Source: Flavobacterium cupriresistens | Lineage (GTDB): Bacteria > Bacteroidota > Bacteroidia > Flavobacteriales > Flavobacteriaceae | Assembly: GCF_020911925.1 (NCBI RefSeq) | Contig: NZ_CP087134.1 | Span: forward strand, 4,340,001 to 4,404,000 | Direction: 5' to 3' | DNA: 64,000 nucleotides | Part shown: positions 34,598 to 44,649 of the stretch, piece by piece | How the letters are laid out: the number at the start of each line of letters is the position of its first letter | Numbering within the stretch: the first letter of the stretch is position 1 | The notes under the pieces: generated by a model | Told to the model about the DNA's origin: nothing | Database searches by the model: none | Seen by the model: only the letters and a program-made list of their open reading frames with translations | Program-made: the position numbers and the translations under genes

Positions 34598-34948
34598 ATG
34601 AAAAAAAAAGTAATTTTAATTAATCTTTTGTTGTCTTATACGGTGTTGTTTGCAATGCTGTTTCAGACGATACATTCTTATGAACATGTTTACAGGCAAT
34701 TGACCGAAAAACATTGCGATCACCATTATGCTTCCAACCAAAAGCAAATAACGCACAGTCATACGGTAGAGAACAACTGTTCGATTTGTCATTTTGCATT
34801 TAGTACGTTTATTCCAAACTCTTTTCAGGCCTTATCTTTCCATAAGACAAACTTTGAAAACAGCTTTGTATTCTTTTATACCAAGGCCGTATCAACCTTC
34901 TTTAAAGGTAGTCTTTTTGCCCTTAGAGCTCCCCCTATTTTAGTTTAG
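34598..34948 (+). CDS. Small His/Cys-rich exported or membrane protein
   Basis: A 116-residue protein with an N-terminal hydrophobic segment (about 5-24). A His/Cys stretch follows: His26, His30, His39-Cys40, His42, His43, His53, His55 and then Cys61-x-x-Cys64-His65. It ends in ALRAPPILV. The ligand pattern suggests copper or zinc binding outside the cytoplasm. Similar small proteins stand ahead of TonB-receptor metal genes in other bacteria (DUF2946 is comparable in size and Cys content), but I do not claim membership. It heads the run to 41226, 285 bp before the ABC ATPase start. Confidence 0.75.
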   Translation: MKKKVILINLLLSYTVLFAMLFQTIHSYEHVYRQLTEKHCDHHYASNQKQITHSHTVENNCSICHFAFSTFIPNSFQALSFHKTNFENSFVFFYTKAVSTFFKGSLFALRAPPILV

Positions 34949-35233
34949 TTTACTGTATTCTTGTTTCAATTCTGAAATTTTTTTTTCCTATTTACTAAAA
35001 ATCAGGAAAAGACATTGTTTCGTTGTGTTTTTATTGCAACCGTCCCAGTTCAAAACAACTTAAAACACACGCTTCTTTTTAGTTTAAAACAGAAATCCAA
35101 CGACAGAATTCTCAGTAAACCCCTCTTATTTATAGTTCCAATACAATAGAAATCTGGCTTGTTACCTTGTGTAGCGGCAAAGATTTTCTATACCTACAAT
35201 AGTAAAATCAAACAAATCCAAACTCATACAATT

Positions 35234-35929
35234 ATGCTTACAGCAGAAAATCTGACCAAAAAATATGGCGACCAGATCGCTTTAAATGCTTTAAATCTAA
35301 CCATCAAAAAAGGAGAAATTTTCGCCCTTTTGGGACAAAATGGCGCAGGAAAAACAACTACGATTAATCTGTTTTTGGGTTTTATACAACCCACAGGTGG
35401 AACTTTAAAAATAAACGATATTTCGGTTACGGAAAATGCGCAGGAAACCAAAAAACACGTGGCATATATTCCGGAAACTGTAATGTTATACCCTAATCTT
35501 ACCGGGATAGAAAACCTGAAATTCTTTTCGTCTCTGGCCGGATTCAACTATTCAATCGGAGAATTAACTTATTTTCTGACCAAAGCGGGTTTGCAAATTA
35601 CAGCACACGGTCAAAATCTTGGGGGCTATTCTAAGGGAATGCGACAAAAGGTTGGAATTGCAATTGCGATTGCTAAAAAGGCTAAAGTGCTCCTGTTAGA
35701 TGAACCTACAAGCGGCCTTGATCCCAAAGCTTCAAATGAGTTTTCACAAATCTTAAAAGAACTCTCTGCAGACGGAACCGCAATACTTATGGCAACACAC
35801 GATATTTTCAGAGCTAGAGAAGTTGCTACACATATCGGAATCATGAAACAAGGAAATCTAATGACCATTATCGAGGCCAGCAAAATTTCGGCCAACGAAT
35901 TAGAAAACTTGTATTTACAAACCGTATAA
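35234..35929 (+). CDS. ABC transporter ATP-binding protein
   Basis: A 231-residue ABC ATPase complete in its motifs: Walker A GQNGAGKTT (34-42), signature GGYSKGMRQKVGIA (130-143), Walker B VLLLDEPTSGLDP (152-164) and switch His in MATHDIF. It is of the type that drives ABC-2 permeases, and two such permease genes lie downstream (38418, 39871) with the TonB receptor gene between. I chose the ATG at 35234 because the open frame's extra 25 upstream residues do not belong to the fold. It starts MLTAENLTKKYGDQIAL, as usual for these proteins. Substrate unknown; context points to metal or metal-chelate handling. Confidence 0.92.
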   Translation: MLTAENLTKKYGDQIALNALNLTIKKGEIFALLGQNGAGKTTTINLFLGFIQPTGGTLKINDISVTENAQETKKHVAYIPETVMLYPNLTGIENLKFFSSLAGFNYSIGELTYFLTKAGLQITAHGQNLGGYSKGMRQKVGIAIAIAKKAKVLLLDEPTSGLDPKASNEFSQILKELSADGTAILMATHDIFRAREVATHIGIMKQGNLMTIIEASKISANELENLYLQTV

Positions 35930-35958
35930 AAGAAAACACAGTTTTCACCATCAAAAAA

Positions 35959-38412
35959 ATGAAACATTTACTCTCCCTATTCTTTTTAATAATTGGCATA
36001 AACTACGGGCAATCCCAAGTTATTAAGGGACAAATCATAGCTTTTGACACCAAAGAACCGATTGCAAAAGTTAACATAAAAGTACTCCAATCCGGCAAAG
36101 AGACCATAACAGATCAATATGGAAATTTTAGTCTGGAAGGAGAAGGAATACTTGAGATTACTTCTACGGGTTACAAAACGCAGCGCATTACTTCTAGTTC
36201 AGATTTTTTTACTATTGAATTGGAAACAACCCTCAATGAATTACAAACCGTCGAAATTGTTGGTCGAGCTACAAAAAAATACAATAGCGATTATTCTTTT
36301 GCAGCAACAAAAACAGCTGTATTAAACAAAGATATTCCACAATCTATTGCTACTGTAACCAAAGAATTAATTGCTGATAAAGGTGCTTTTTATCTCGCTG
36401 ATGCTGTAAAAATGGCCAGCGGCGTAATTCCGGCCAGTTATTACAACCAATACACCATTCGCGGAATCAGCCAGAATGAAGAAGGTCAAATCATCAATGG
36501 AATGCGTACAAGACAATATTATTTTCTTCAGCCTCTAACGAATAATATCGAGCGTGTTGAAGTCATTAAAGGTCCGTCAAGTGCTACTTTCTCCTCTGCC
36601 GACCCTGGCGGAAGTATCAATCTGGTTACCAAAAAACCCTTGGCTACTGATCGTAAAGAAGTTAGTTTAAGCGTTGGAAGTTTTAGTACGTTACGCGGAA
36701 CTTTAGATTTCACCGGCCCTTTAAACGACTCCAAAACACTTTTATATCGTGTTAATGCAGCCTATCAGGAAGCCAAATCGTATCGGGATTTAGTATCCAA
36801 CAAATCCTTTCTAATTTCTCCTTCGTTCAGTTATATTCCGAATGAAAAAACGGCCATTAATACCGAATTAATTATTAGTGATATGACGGGAACCCTTGAC
36901 AGAGGTCAGCCTATATTTGGGGCTGTTGCCGGTGTAACCAATTTAAAACAAACTCCGATTAGTCTAAATCTGGGAGCTTCCGGGGATTACTTTAAATCAA
37001 AGGAAATGATTTTAACGACAAACTTTGTCCATAAATTCAATTCGAAAATTGGTTTTAATGCTACCTATATGAAACAAACCTGGACCGAAGATCTTCAGGA
37101 ACACAGGACTACAAATGCCTTTGCGGTAGACATCAATAATAAACCCGTAACAAGTCTTGCTATGATGCAGTTTGTACAACGCCAGCAATATTGGGACATT
37201 GACAATCTAAGTGCTTTTTTTAATTTTGATTATAAAACCGGAAAATTAAATCATAAATTATTAGTAGGTTATGATCTGAGCAGTTGGAATAAAAACAAAG
37301 GCGGTGGACAAAATGCGGCAAGAGGTTATGTATTGAAAGACGGAACGGTAGCGGGCTCTTTTATATTGGCAAATGCTTCTAATTATCAGACCACAACCGT
37401 AAATGGGGTAGTTTTACCAAAACCCAATGTTTCCTTTTTTGACTTAAACAACCCTTCTTATGCGATGAGGAGTCCGGAAGATTATATATTGAATGTTAGA
37501 ACAGCCTTACCATCCGCTTTGACTGCGACCAATGCTCTTTATATTCAGGATCTTATTCAATGGGAGAAATTCACTTTTTTACTTGGACTTCGAAAGGAAT
37601 GGTTTGAAGACATTACCAACTATGAATCAAATAACGAACTGACGGTAAAAAAATCAGCTCTGTTGCCACGTGTCGGAGTTACTTACGCTGTTAACCAAGC
37701 CGTAAATGTTTATACCACTTATTTGGAAGGTTATCAGCCACAATCGAATACTACAACATTAATGCCTCAAACAGGCTCTTTACCTGCCGGCAGTTTGTTT
37801 GATCCGCTCGAAAGCAATTTAAAAGAATTAGGTCTTAAGGCCACTTTCTTTGCTAGTAAGATGAGTTTTAACGCCGCAATTTACGAGATCAATCAACGCA
37901 ATATTTTAATGAATGCCAATGATCCTGTTCATCCGGATTTATTGGTAACCAGAGGTGCTGAGCGTAGTCGTGGTTTTGAATGTGATCTGGCGGGTTACAT
38001 TACTCCCGATTGGCAAATAAATGTTTCGTACAGTTATATTGATGCTAAAATTACCAATGACCGCAATACCTCTTTAATTGGCGCCAGAAAACAAAATACA
38101 CCAAAAAACAGTGCCAACTTATGGACACGTTACAACTTTGCTTCTGATTCGGCTTTGAAAGATTTGGGAATTGGTTTCGGACTGCAATATCAAAGTAGCA
38201 AAATACCGTGGTTTACCAGGGATTTTACGCTTCCTGATTTTACTGTTTTTGACGCTGCTTTGTACTATAAACCCAATAAAAGCAATATGCAAATTGCTTT
38301 AAACGCCGGTAATTTATTCAATAAAACCTACTGGTTGGGCGCTCAGAATTATTTGCGTTTGTTTCCCGGAGCACCAAGAAATTATAGCCTTACCGTAACC
38401 TATAAATTTTAA
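35959..38412 (+). CDS. TonB-dependent siderophore-type receptor
   Basis: An 817-residue outer-membrane receptor: signal peptide (1-20), a carboxypeptidase-regulatory-like beta-sandwich (about 21-100, GQIIAFDTKEPIAKVNIKVL) common in Bacteroidota receptors, and a plug domain (about 112-235: DIPQSIATVTKELI, YTIRGISQNEEGQIINGMR, RVEVIKGPSSATFSSADPGG). The barrel ends NYSLTVTYKF. The plug wording matches the siderophore-receptor group (FhuA/FecA-like). It takes up a chelated metal using TonB energy. It sits between an ABC ATPase gene and two ABC-2 permease genes, 29 bp and 5 bp from its neighbours, so all are one operon. The ligand cannot be read from sequence. Confidence 0.92.
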   Translation: MKHLLSLFFLIIGINYGQSQVIKGQIIAFDTKEPIAKVNIKVLQSGKETITDQYGNFSLEGEGILEITSTGYKTQRITSSSDFFTIELETTLNELQTVEIVGRATKKYNSDYSFAATKTAVLNKDIPQSIATVTKELIADKGAFYLADAVKMASGVIPASYYNQYTIRGISQNEEGQIINGMRTRQYYFLQPLTNNIERVEVIKGPSSATFSSADPGGSINLVTKKPLATDRKEVSLSVGSFSTLRGTLDFTGPLNDSKTLLYRVNAAYQEAKSYRDLVSNKSFLISPSFSYIPNEKTAINTELIISDMTGTLDRGQPIFGAVAGVTNLKQTPISLNLGASGDYFKSKEMILTTNFVHKFNSKIGFNATYMKQTWTEDLQEHRTTNAFAVDINNKPVTSLAMMQFVQRQQYWDIDNLSAFFNFDYKTGKLNHKLLVGYDLSSWNKNKGGGQNAARGYVLKDGTVAGSFILANASNYQTTTVNGVVLPKPNVSFFDLNNPSYAMRSPEDYILNVRTALPSALTATNALYIQDLIQWEKFTFLLGLRKEWFEDITNYESNNELTVKKSALLPRVGVTYAVNQAVNVYTTYLEGYQPQSNTTTLMPQTGSLPAGSLFDPLESNLKELGLKATFFASKMSFNAAIYEINQRNILMNANDPVHPDLLVTRGAERSRGFECDLAGYITPDWQINVSYSYIDAKITNDRNTSLIGARKQNTPKNSANLWTRYNFASDSALKDLGIGFGLQYQSSKIPWFTRDFTLPDFTVFDAALYYKPNKSNMQIALNAGNLFNKTYWLGAQNYLRLFPGAPRNYSLTVTYKF

Positions 38413-38417
38413 TCTGC

Positions 38418-39869
38418 ATGAAAACACTACATCTGGAGTTTTTAATCGCGAATCATTTAAAAAATGCTATTCTTAAAAACAAAGCTTTTTATTTCATTAC
38501 ACTTTTTATTGGTGCTTTATTGTTATATGCCGCTTTTTCGGGTTGGGAAAATTATACCAGCCAAAATGAAACCAGCGAAAAATACCAACACGAATCGAGA
38601 GAAGACTGGTTGAGTAATCCCGATAAAAACCCACACCGAATGGCGCATTACGGGAATTTCGCCTTTAGAAAAAGTAGCTCCTTAAGTGTTTTTGAATTTG
38701 GAATGGAACCGTTTTTCGGAAATGCCATATTCCTTGAAGCACATAAACAAAACACAGCCAACTTTTCTGAGGCCGGATTTTCAAACAGCATGCTGCGTTT
38801 TGGAGAAATCAGCATTGCTATGGTTTTACAAATATTACTGCCTTTATTAATCTTTTTTATAGGTTTTAATTCGGTCGCAGCCGAAAGAGAAAACGGGACC
38901 TTAAAATTGCTTTTCAGTCAGGGTATTAATTGGAAACAATTACTGATCGGGAAAATACTGGGTGTGGTCTCCGTCATCATGCTTCTTTTTATTCCGACTC
39001 TGCTGGTATTGGTTTTGTTATGGTTATTCCTTCAAAATTTCACTATATCTGTTGATGAAATGCTAAAAATGCTTTTATTCATTGCGTTTCATTTTATCTA
39101 CCTGATTTTTTTCTGTGCCATAGCAGTTTTGGTTTCCGCGGCAAGTAAAACTTCAAAAAAAGCACTAATCAGTCTTATTGGAATCTGGTTAGTATTTACA
39201 ATCATTCTGCCCAGAACTACTCAGGCCATCGGTGCGTATATATATGAAGCCCCATCAAAAATCCGGTTCAATAGCGATATCGAGAAAGACATTCTGAAAC
39301 AAGGAGACAGCCATAATCCTAATGATTTGCATTACAAAGCAATAAAAGACTCCTTGTTAACTCTCTACAAGGTTGATTCTGTACAGCAACTGCCCTTCAA
39401 TTATTCCGGTTTTATTATGACGGAAGGCGAAAAAATCAGTTCAAAAATATACAATCAACATCTGGAAATTTTACTTAAGGTCTACGAAAAACAAAACCGT
39501 TTCTCTAAAACTGTTTCTTTTTTTAATCCCTATATCGCGATAAAAAATTTGTCAATGGGGTTGTCTACGACGGACTATGATTCACATATCGATTTTCAGA
39601 AACAAGCGGAGGACTATCGTTACACTATGGCCCAAAAAATGAATGCTTTACAAATTAAGTACATCAGCAATAAAAAGCCCGCAGCAACAGACAAACCACT
39701 CGCCATCAGCAAAGAACATTGGGCAGATCTCGAAGAATTTCATTATGAACCAAAGGACATTCGGGACGTTTTAAAAAGCGAAATCATTTCCATTATTTCA
39801 ATTATTCTCTGGATTAGCCTGCTGTTTGTTCTTCTTCGCATTGCAGCTAAAAACCTTAAAGCCATCTAA
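38418..39869 (+). CDS. ABC-2 type permease, DUF3526-like (first)
   Basis: A 483-residue inner-membrane protein with an N-terminal span (about 21-39), a large soluble insert (about 40-130), a cluster of five spans (about 135-275), a second soluble insert (about 280-450) and a last span (about 455-478). The interior reads VAAERENGTLKLLFSQGINW, the coupling segment typical of ABC-2 permeases. The large inserts fit the DUF3526 group, often encoded in pairs. It starts 5 bp after the TonB receptor stop and pairs with the next gene. Confidence 0.85.
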   Translation: MKTLHLEFLIANHLKNAILKNKAFYFITLFIGALLLYAAFSGWENYTSQNETSEKYQHESREDWLSNPDKNPHRMAHYGNFAFRKSSSLSVFEFGMEPFFGNAIFLEAHKQNTANFSEAGFSNSMLRFGEISIAMVLQILLPLLIFFIGFNSVAAERENGTLKLLFSQGINWKQLLIGKILGVVSVIMLLFIPTLLVLVLLWLFLQNFTISVDEMLKMLLFIAFHFIYLIFFCAIAVLVSAASKTSKKALISLIGIWLVFTIILPRTTQAIGAYIYEAPSKIRFNSDIEKDILKQGDSHNPNDLHYKAIKDSLLTLYKVDSVQQLPFNYSGFIMTEGEKISSKIYNQHLEILLKVYEKQNRFSKTVSFFNPYIAIKNLSMGLSTTDYDSHIDFQKQAEDYRYTMAQKMNALQIKYISNKKPAATDKPLAISKEHWADLEEFHYEPKDIRDVLKSEIISIISIILWISLLFVLLRIAAKNLKAI

Positions 39870-39870
39870 T

Positions 39871-41226
39871 ATGTTAGTATTACTATTTAAAAATTTCATA
39901 CGATCTAAAGGAACCAAAATTGGCTTGCTTTTCTTGTTACTCATCGGAATTATAAGTCTTATAATTGGACAGCAATTTCAAAGTAAACAGCAAAATTCGA
40001 TAACAGAAGCAGCCCTTTATCAGAAAGAGCATATTGCCCGAAATGCCGCTTTTCATAAAGAGGAGATCGGACTTCTGCTTTATTATATTAAATTTTCTCT
40101 TGTCAATAAAACCTTTCCAATCAGTAGTCTCGCGATCGGACAACGCGATGTAAATCCGTCGGTTCAGAGTGTTACCATTCGTGGTTTGGAAGCGCAGAAA
40201 TACGATGCTGAACTTAATAATCCTGCTAATTTATTATCCGGAAACATTGATTTCAGTTTTGTTTTGATTTATCTTTTTCCGCTATTGATTATCGCATTTT
40301 CATACAATCTGATTTCTGAAGAAAAAGAAAGCGGTACTTGGAAAATTGTAGCAACGCAGAGTCAAAACACTTTTTTATACATTTTAAAATTGTTTCAAAT
40401 CAGAATCTTAAGTCTATTGGGGCTTCTAACAATTGTACTTTTTATAGCTGTTTTATTGTTGAATATTCCCCTTGACAAATCCTTTTTGGTTTTCTATGGT
40501 CTTGCCATTTTATACCTACTTTTTTGGTTTTCGATTTGTTTTTATATCGTTTCTCTTCAAAAGAATTCCAACTTTAATGCGGTTATTTTATTGACCGTCT
40601 GGCTGTTTCTTATTATTATTTTGCCGGCCGTAATCAATACTTATATTGTCAATAAATATCCGGTACCAGAGGCTCTGGAATTGACCTTAAAACAAAGAAA
40701 TGCTTATCACGAAAAATGGGATATGGACAAAAAAATAACCTTGGACAAGTTCTATGCGCATTATCCTCAATTTAAAAATTATCCTTTACCCGATTCCGAA
40801 TTTAACTGGCTTTGGTATTATGCAATGCAACAGGCGGGTGATGATGATTCGGCACAACAATCTAGAGAACTGGAAACAAAATTGGAACAACGAAATAAAG
40901 CCAGTCAGACAATTGCATTATTCGTTCCGACTTTGCATACCCAAATTCAATTGAATGAAATTGCGAAATCAGATTTAGGCAATCAACTTCTATTTTTAAA
41001 AGAAACCAAACAATTTCATGAAAAACTGCGTCTGCATTTTTATCCAAAAATATTTGATAATACTCCTGTAAATCAGCAAAAATGGGATCAGTTTAAAGTG
41101 GAGACTTTTACAGACCCATCAGAAATTAAATTCTCAAAAGCCTTCTTGCCTTTGTTGCTATTCAATTTAGTATTGCTGTTTTTTGGGTGGATGAATTTTA
41201 GGAACAACAGATTACATAACTTTTAA
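39871..41226 (+). CDS. ABC-2 type permease, DUF3526-like (second)
   Basis: A 451-residue membrane protein with the same plan as the preceding gene product: an N-terminal span, a soluble insert, central spans (about 130-265) with ISEEKESGTWKIVATQSQN as the coupling segment, a long soluble insert and a final span (ending FFGWMNFRNNRLHNF). The ATG at 39871 is 1 bp after the upstream TAA; an in-frame start 45 bp earlier would overlap that gene. The two permeases probably form a heterodimer served by the ATPase from 35234. Direction of transport cannot be told, but ABC-2 pairs usually export. Confidence 0.85.
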   Translation: MLVLLFKNFIRSKGTKIGLLFLLLIGIISLIIGQQFQSKQQNSITEAALYQKEHIARNAAFHKEEIGLLLYYIKFSLVNKTFPISSLAIGQRDVNPSVQSVTIRGLEAQKYDAELNNPANLLSGNIDFSFVLIYLFPLLIIAFSYNLISEEKESGTWKIVATQSQNTFLYILKLFQIRILSLLGLLTIVLFIAVLLLNIPLDKSFLVFYGLAILYLLFWFSICFYIVSLQKNSNFNAVILLTVWLFLIIILPAVINTYIVNKYPVPEALELTLKQRNAYHEKWDMDKKITLDKFYAHYPQFKNYPLPDSEFNWLWYYAMQQAGDDDSAQQSRELETKLEQRNKASQTIALFVPTLHTQIQLNEIAKSDLGNQLLFLKETKQFHEKLRLHFYPKIFDNTPVNQQKWDQFKVETFTDPSEIKFSKAFLPLLLFNLVLLFFGWMNFRNNRLHNF

Positions 41227-41530
41227 AAACAGATTTAAATTCTGCAAGTAATATCAGTTTATACTAGGCCGTTGGGTTCGATTGGTACAGATGATTTCAT
41301 TAAAAATCAACTGAACAAAGAAAAATTTATTTTCCAAATTAATTGGACTCAACGACATAGTAGGATTATTCAATTTAAATAAACAAAAGAATAACAACAG
41401 TACTTTTTTCATAACAATTCGTTATTGCCTTATCAAAGTATAAGATGATCCGTTCATCAGAATACCATTGTCCTTTTTTAAATTTGTTTTAAACGAAAAG
41501 AAGTTTTCTTCTTATTTAAAAATTGCGATT
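41227..41530. other. Intergenic region without visible features
   Basis: About 300 bp of AT-rich sequence. I see no gene, terminator or repeat that I can support here. Confidence 0.4.
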
Positions 41531-42181
41531 ATGAAATTAGAACACCTTCAGATTATAACAAATAATGTTGCTGCAACTGCTGCATTTTATCAGGACATCT
41601 TAGAACTTTCGATTATTGAAAAAAGCACTGAATCTGTTACTGTTCAGGCAGGAAATTCTGTTCTTAAATTCATTGAAGATCCCGAATTTGACTCTATCTA
41701 TCATTTTGCATTTAATATACCTGAAAACAAACTTGACGAAGCCATTGAATGGTGTAAAAACAAAGTGAACATTATTCCGATTGAAGATGAAAAAGTAATT
41801 ACAAACTTTGAAAATTGGAATGCCAACGCCATTTACTTTTACGATAATAATGGCAATTTATTGGAGTTTATCGCTAGACATGACCTCAACAATAGTCAGA
41901 CCGCAGCATTCAATTCCAAATCTATTTTGAATATCAGTGAGATCGGGATAGTCCATCATAATCCGCTCGAATTAGGTACCGAATTAGAAACAAAATACGG
42001 CTTGGGTTTCTTTACAAAAAATTCTAATAGTGCCATTTTTTCTGCCATTGGTGATGATGAAGGTTTATTGATTATTGTAAAACCAAATCGGAATTGGTAC
42101 CCCACTCAAACCCCATCAGAAAGGAATACAACTAAGGTAAAAGTAGAAAACAACGGAGCGATAATTAACCTCCAATTTTAG
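41531..42181 (+). CDS. VOC-family (glyoxalase-like) protein
   Basis: A 216-residue protein with a glyoxalase/bleomycin-resistance-like (VOC) module at the N-terminus: MKLEHLQIITNNVAATAAFY, YHFAFNIPENKLDEA and AIYFYDNNGNLLEFIARHDL, with His5 and Glu in LLEFI as possible metal ligands. The second half (ISEIGIVHHNPLELG) looks like a further, shorter VOC half. The substrate is unknown. The ATG at 41531 is preferred because the longer frame adds 21 residues that do not fit the fold. A strong terminator follows. Confidence 0.85.
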   Translation: MKLEHLQIITNNVAATAAFYQDILELSIIEKSTESVTVQAGNSVLKFIEDPEFDSIYHFAFNIPENKLDEAIEWCKNKVNIIPIEDEKVITNFENWNANAIYFYDNNGNLLEFIARHDLNNSQTAAFNSKSILNISEIGIVHHNPLELGTELETKYGLGFFTKNSNSAIFSAIGDDEGLLIIVKPNRNWYPTQTPSERNTTKVKVENNGAIINLQF

Positions 42182-42190
42182 TTTAAATAA

Positions 42191-42224
42191 AAAAATGCTG
42201 CCGTAAGATGGCAGCATTTTTTTT
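42191..42224. terminator. Bidirectional intrinsic terminator
   Basis: ATGCTGCC (42195-42202) pairs with GGCAGCAT (42210-42217), flanked by A5 on the left and T8 on the right. It separates the VOC gene from the convergent GH18 gene. Confidence 0.9.
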
Positions 42225-42236
42225 ATACAACAGGGC

Positions 42237-43859
42237 TTATTTTTTAACAAAACGTCTTACTGTTTTGATTCCGTCTTTTTCTACTAAAATCAAATAGATT
42301 CCGCTTTTTAGACCCGCAACATCAATGCTGTTGTTAGTGGCTTTTTGTTGTGAAACTGTAGCACCATCCTGTGCATTTATCACACTCACGTTGGCTTCTG
42401 AAACCTCTGCCGTAAAGAAAAGTACTTCTTCAGTTGGATTTGGATAAACAGTCAGGCTTTCGATTTTTTCCTGAGAAGCCGTTTTTGCCGTTAAAGCAGC
42501 ACCCGATTTTGTGATTCGGAACCAATTTAAATTCACACCGGAATTTTGAATGTAGATTCCGAAATTATAAGTTCCGGCATTTACGTTAACCGTCTGCGTG
42601 ATGGTTTGCCAGTTTTGCCATCCTCCTGTATTAGGTACATTAACAGCTCCAAGTTGAATCGCACCTGCACTCAAATCTGACGATAATCTTGCTCCTGAAA
42701 CGGCACTTGCTACTCTGTACTCAATCACATAAGAACCTGATGTCGGAAAATTGATGTTGTAATAGGCCATCCAATCTCCTGTGTCAGCATAACCAACATT
42801 TAAACCTCCACCCGTATCTGTAGTAGCTTCGGTTTGAACGCCACTCATAGCCGAATAATTTTCTGCCTGAATCAAAGTTCCCGTTCCCGGAGGCTGACTA
42901 CCTACAATTACCTGATTTACGGCTGTCAATAATGATTTTGAACCAACTGCATCCTGTGATAATTCCCAAATCATAACTCCACCGGCATTTTGAACGGCAA
43001 AAGTTGTTTTTTGTTTGATCGTTGGAATTCCGTTGTAGTAAATCGTATTTCCAACCTGATCCACATTTTCGGCTCCCGGATATTGATTTACAATATTTGC
43101 ATAAGAGATTCCCTGATTGGCTGAAGCTCCAAAACCATATCCATAAAAAGGCAGCCCGATTATAGCTTTACTTGCCGGTAATCCTCTTCCTGTCCAATAA
43201 TTAAACTGATTAACCGCCATGCTGTAAGGAGAATGCTGCCCCGGGCTGTTGGGTGCCCATGGACCCGTCGCATCGTAAGCCATGATATTTATCCAGTCAA
43301 AAGCGGCAAAAGTAGCAGTAGGTACATTGGCTCCGCCATACCCTTCTGAAAGCGCTGCTGAAATGAGTTTACCATTAGCATGTAGTTTAGCTGCCAGCGC
43401 AATTACAAAACCTCCATAATCCCCGTTAATTGCCGGACCTTCTAAATCCATGTCGACTCCATCAAAATTATGAGCCACCACATAATCGTAGATTTTCTGA
43501 ATAAAGGCCGTTCTGTTGCCGGGTGTGATGAGATTAAAATAATTATCACGGATAGCACCACCTTCAGAAACGGCACCTCCTCCAAGGGAAACAAAAACTT
43601 TTACATTTTGCGAATGTGCAGCGTTTATAATCGTATTACTTCCGGAATTGAAAGTCAGATAACCATTGGCATCCGGATTTTCGAATGCGATATTAATGTG
43701 TGTTAATTTCCCGTACTGCACGCTACTCGAAAATGCGTTCAGATCTATCCAGTTGGGGATATACGCAATTACTTTTTTCTGAGCAATTGAAAGATTGAAA
43801 ACTCCAAGTACCAAAATGATGGTCCATTTCAGTGGCATTCTTCTGTAGTTGTTTTTCAT
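42237..43859 (-). CDS. Secreted GH18 chitinase-type enzyme with CBM6 and T9SS tail
   Basis: A 540-residue protein: signal peptide 1-27; a GH18 TIM barrel (about 28-320) with the catalytic FDGVDMDLEG motif (Asp133, Asp136, Asp138, Glu140 as proton donor); a CBM6-type module (about 330-452, from QAENYSAMSGVQ); and a type A T9SS sorting domain (about 468-540, LTVYPNPTEE to VRRFVKK). The catalytic residues are complete. GH18 enzymes cut chitin or related GlcNAc glycans. Its CBM6 module is very close to that of the GH64 protein encoded next (44650-47316), so the modules share a recent origin. Part of a probable fungal-wall set with the GH64 and GH16 genes. Confidence 0.9.
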   Translation of the reverse strand: MKNNYRRMPLKWTIILVLGVFNLSIAQKKVIAYIPNWIDLNAFSSSVQYGKLTHINIAFENPDANGYLTFNSGSNTIINAAHSQNVKVFVSLGGGAVSEGGAIRDNYFNLITPGNRTAFIQKIYDYVVAHNFDGVDMDLEGPAINGDYGGFVIALAAKLHANGKLISAALSEGYGGANVPTATFAAFDWINIMAYDATGPWAPNSPGQHSPYSMAVNQFNYWTGRGLPASKAIIGLPFYGYGFGASANQGISYANIVNQYPGAENVDQVGNTIYYNGIPTIKQKTTFAVQNAGGVMIWELSQDAVGSKSLLTAVNQVIVGSQPPGTGTLIQAENYSAMSGVQTEATTDTGGGLNVGYADTGDWMAYYNINFPTSGSYVIEYRVASAVSGARLSSDLSAGAIQLGAVNVPNTGGWQNWQTITQTVNVNAGTYNFGIYIQNSGVNLNWFRITKSGAALTAKTASQEKIESLTVYPNPTEEVLFFTAEVSEANVSVINAQDGATVSQQKATNNSIDVAGLKSGIYLILVEKDGIKTVRRFVKK

Positions 43860-43920
43860 AATGTTCTTTTTTAAATAGTTACTTAATAAATAAAGATAAC
43901 CCGGTGCATCTATAAGAAAA

Positions 43921-44572
43921 AAAATGCCACAGATTAAAGGATTAAAATGATTAATGAACTGTTACGTAAAAAAAATTAGACACGAATTGCACGAATTAAC
44001 TCGGGGTAACTGTGACATTTACTGCAAGATGATTTGATAATCTGTGACGCAAAAAATTAAACACGAATTGCACGAATTACACTAATTGACTCGGGGTAAC
44101 TGCAAAATTTACTGCAAAATGCTTTGATAATCTGTGACGCAAAAAATTAAACACGAATTGCACTAATTACACTAATTGACTCGGGGTAATTGTAAAATTT
44201 ACTGCAAAATGATTTGATAATCTGTGACGCAAAAAATTAAACACGAATTGCACGAATTACACTAATTAACTCGGGGTAACTGTGAAATTTACTGCAAAAT
44301 GATTTGATAATCTGTGACGCAAAAAATTAAACACGAATTGCACGAATTACACTAATTGACTCGGGGTAACTGTAAAATTTACTGCAAAATGCTTTGATAA
44401 TCTGTTACGCAAAAAAATTAAACACGAATTACACTAATTAATTCGGGTCAACTGTGAAGTGACAATCTGTGCAAATCTTTTTAATCTTTGGCAAAAAAAC
44501 AATTCGCGCCAATTTGTGAAATTCGTGGCACAAAAAAATAATTAGTGCCAATTCGTGCAATTCGTGTTAATT
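43921..44572. repeat. Tandem repeat array, exact 90-bp period, with inverted end unit
   Basis: TCTGTGACGC (TCTGTTACGC in the last copy) occurs at 44041, 44131, 44221, 44311 and 44401, a strict 90-bp period. Each unit carries ACACGAATTGCACGAATTAC, CTAATTGACTCGGGGTAACT and TTTACTGCAAAATG. The first copy (from about 43959) lacks about 9 bp. The end at 44540-44572 is the reverse complement of the motif (AATTCGTGCAATTCGTGTTA). No gene lies in 43860-44649. Confidence 0.9.
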
Positions 44573-44649
44573 TTTTTTTAAAAACTGCACCCCGATAAAG
44601 CCCTAAACATTTCTAATTCGAAGTGTTCAAGGCTCCTACTCCTCTAAAA

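Noticed and set aside
43921..44572. CRISPR array
   Set aside because: The whole 90-bp unit repeats, including what would be the spacers, and no cas gene is present. The same holds for 60745-61240.
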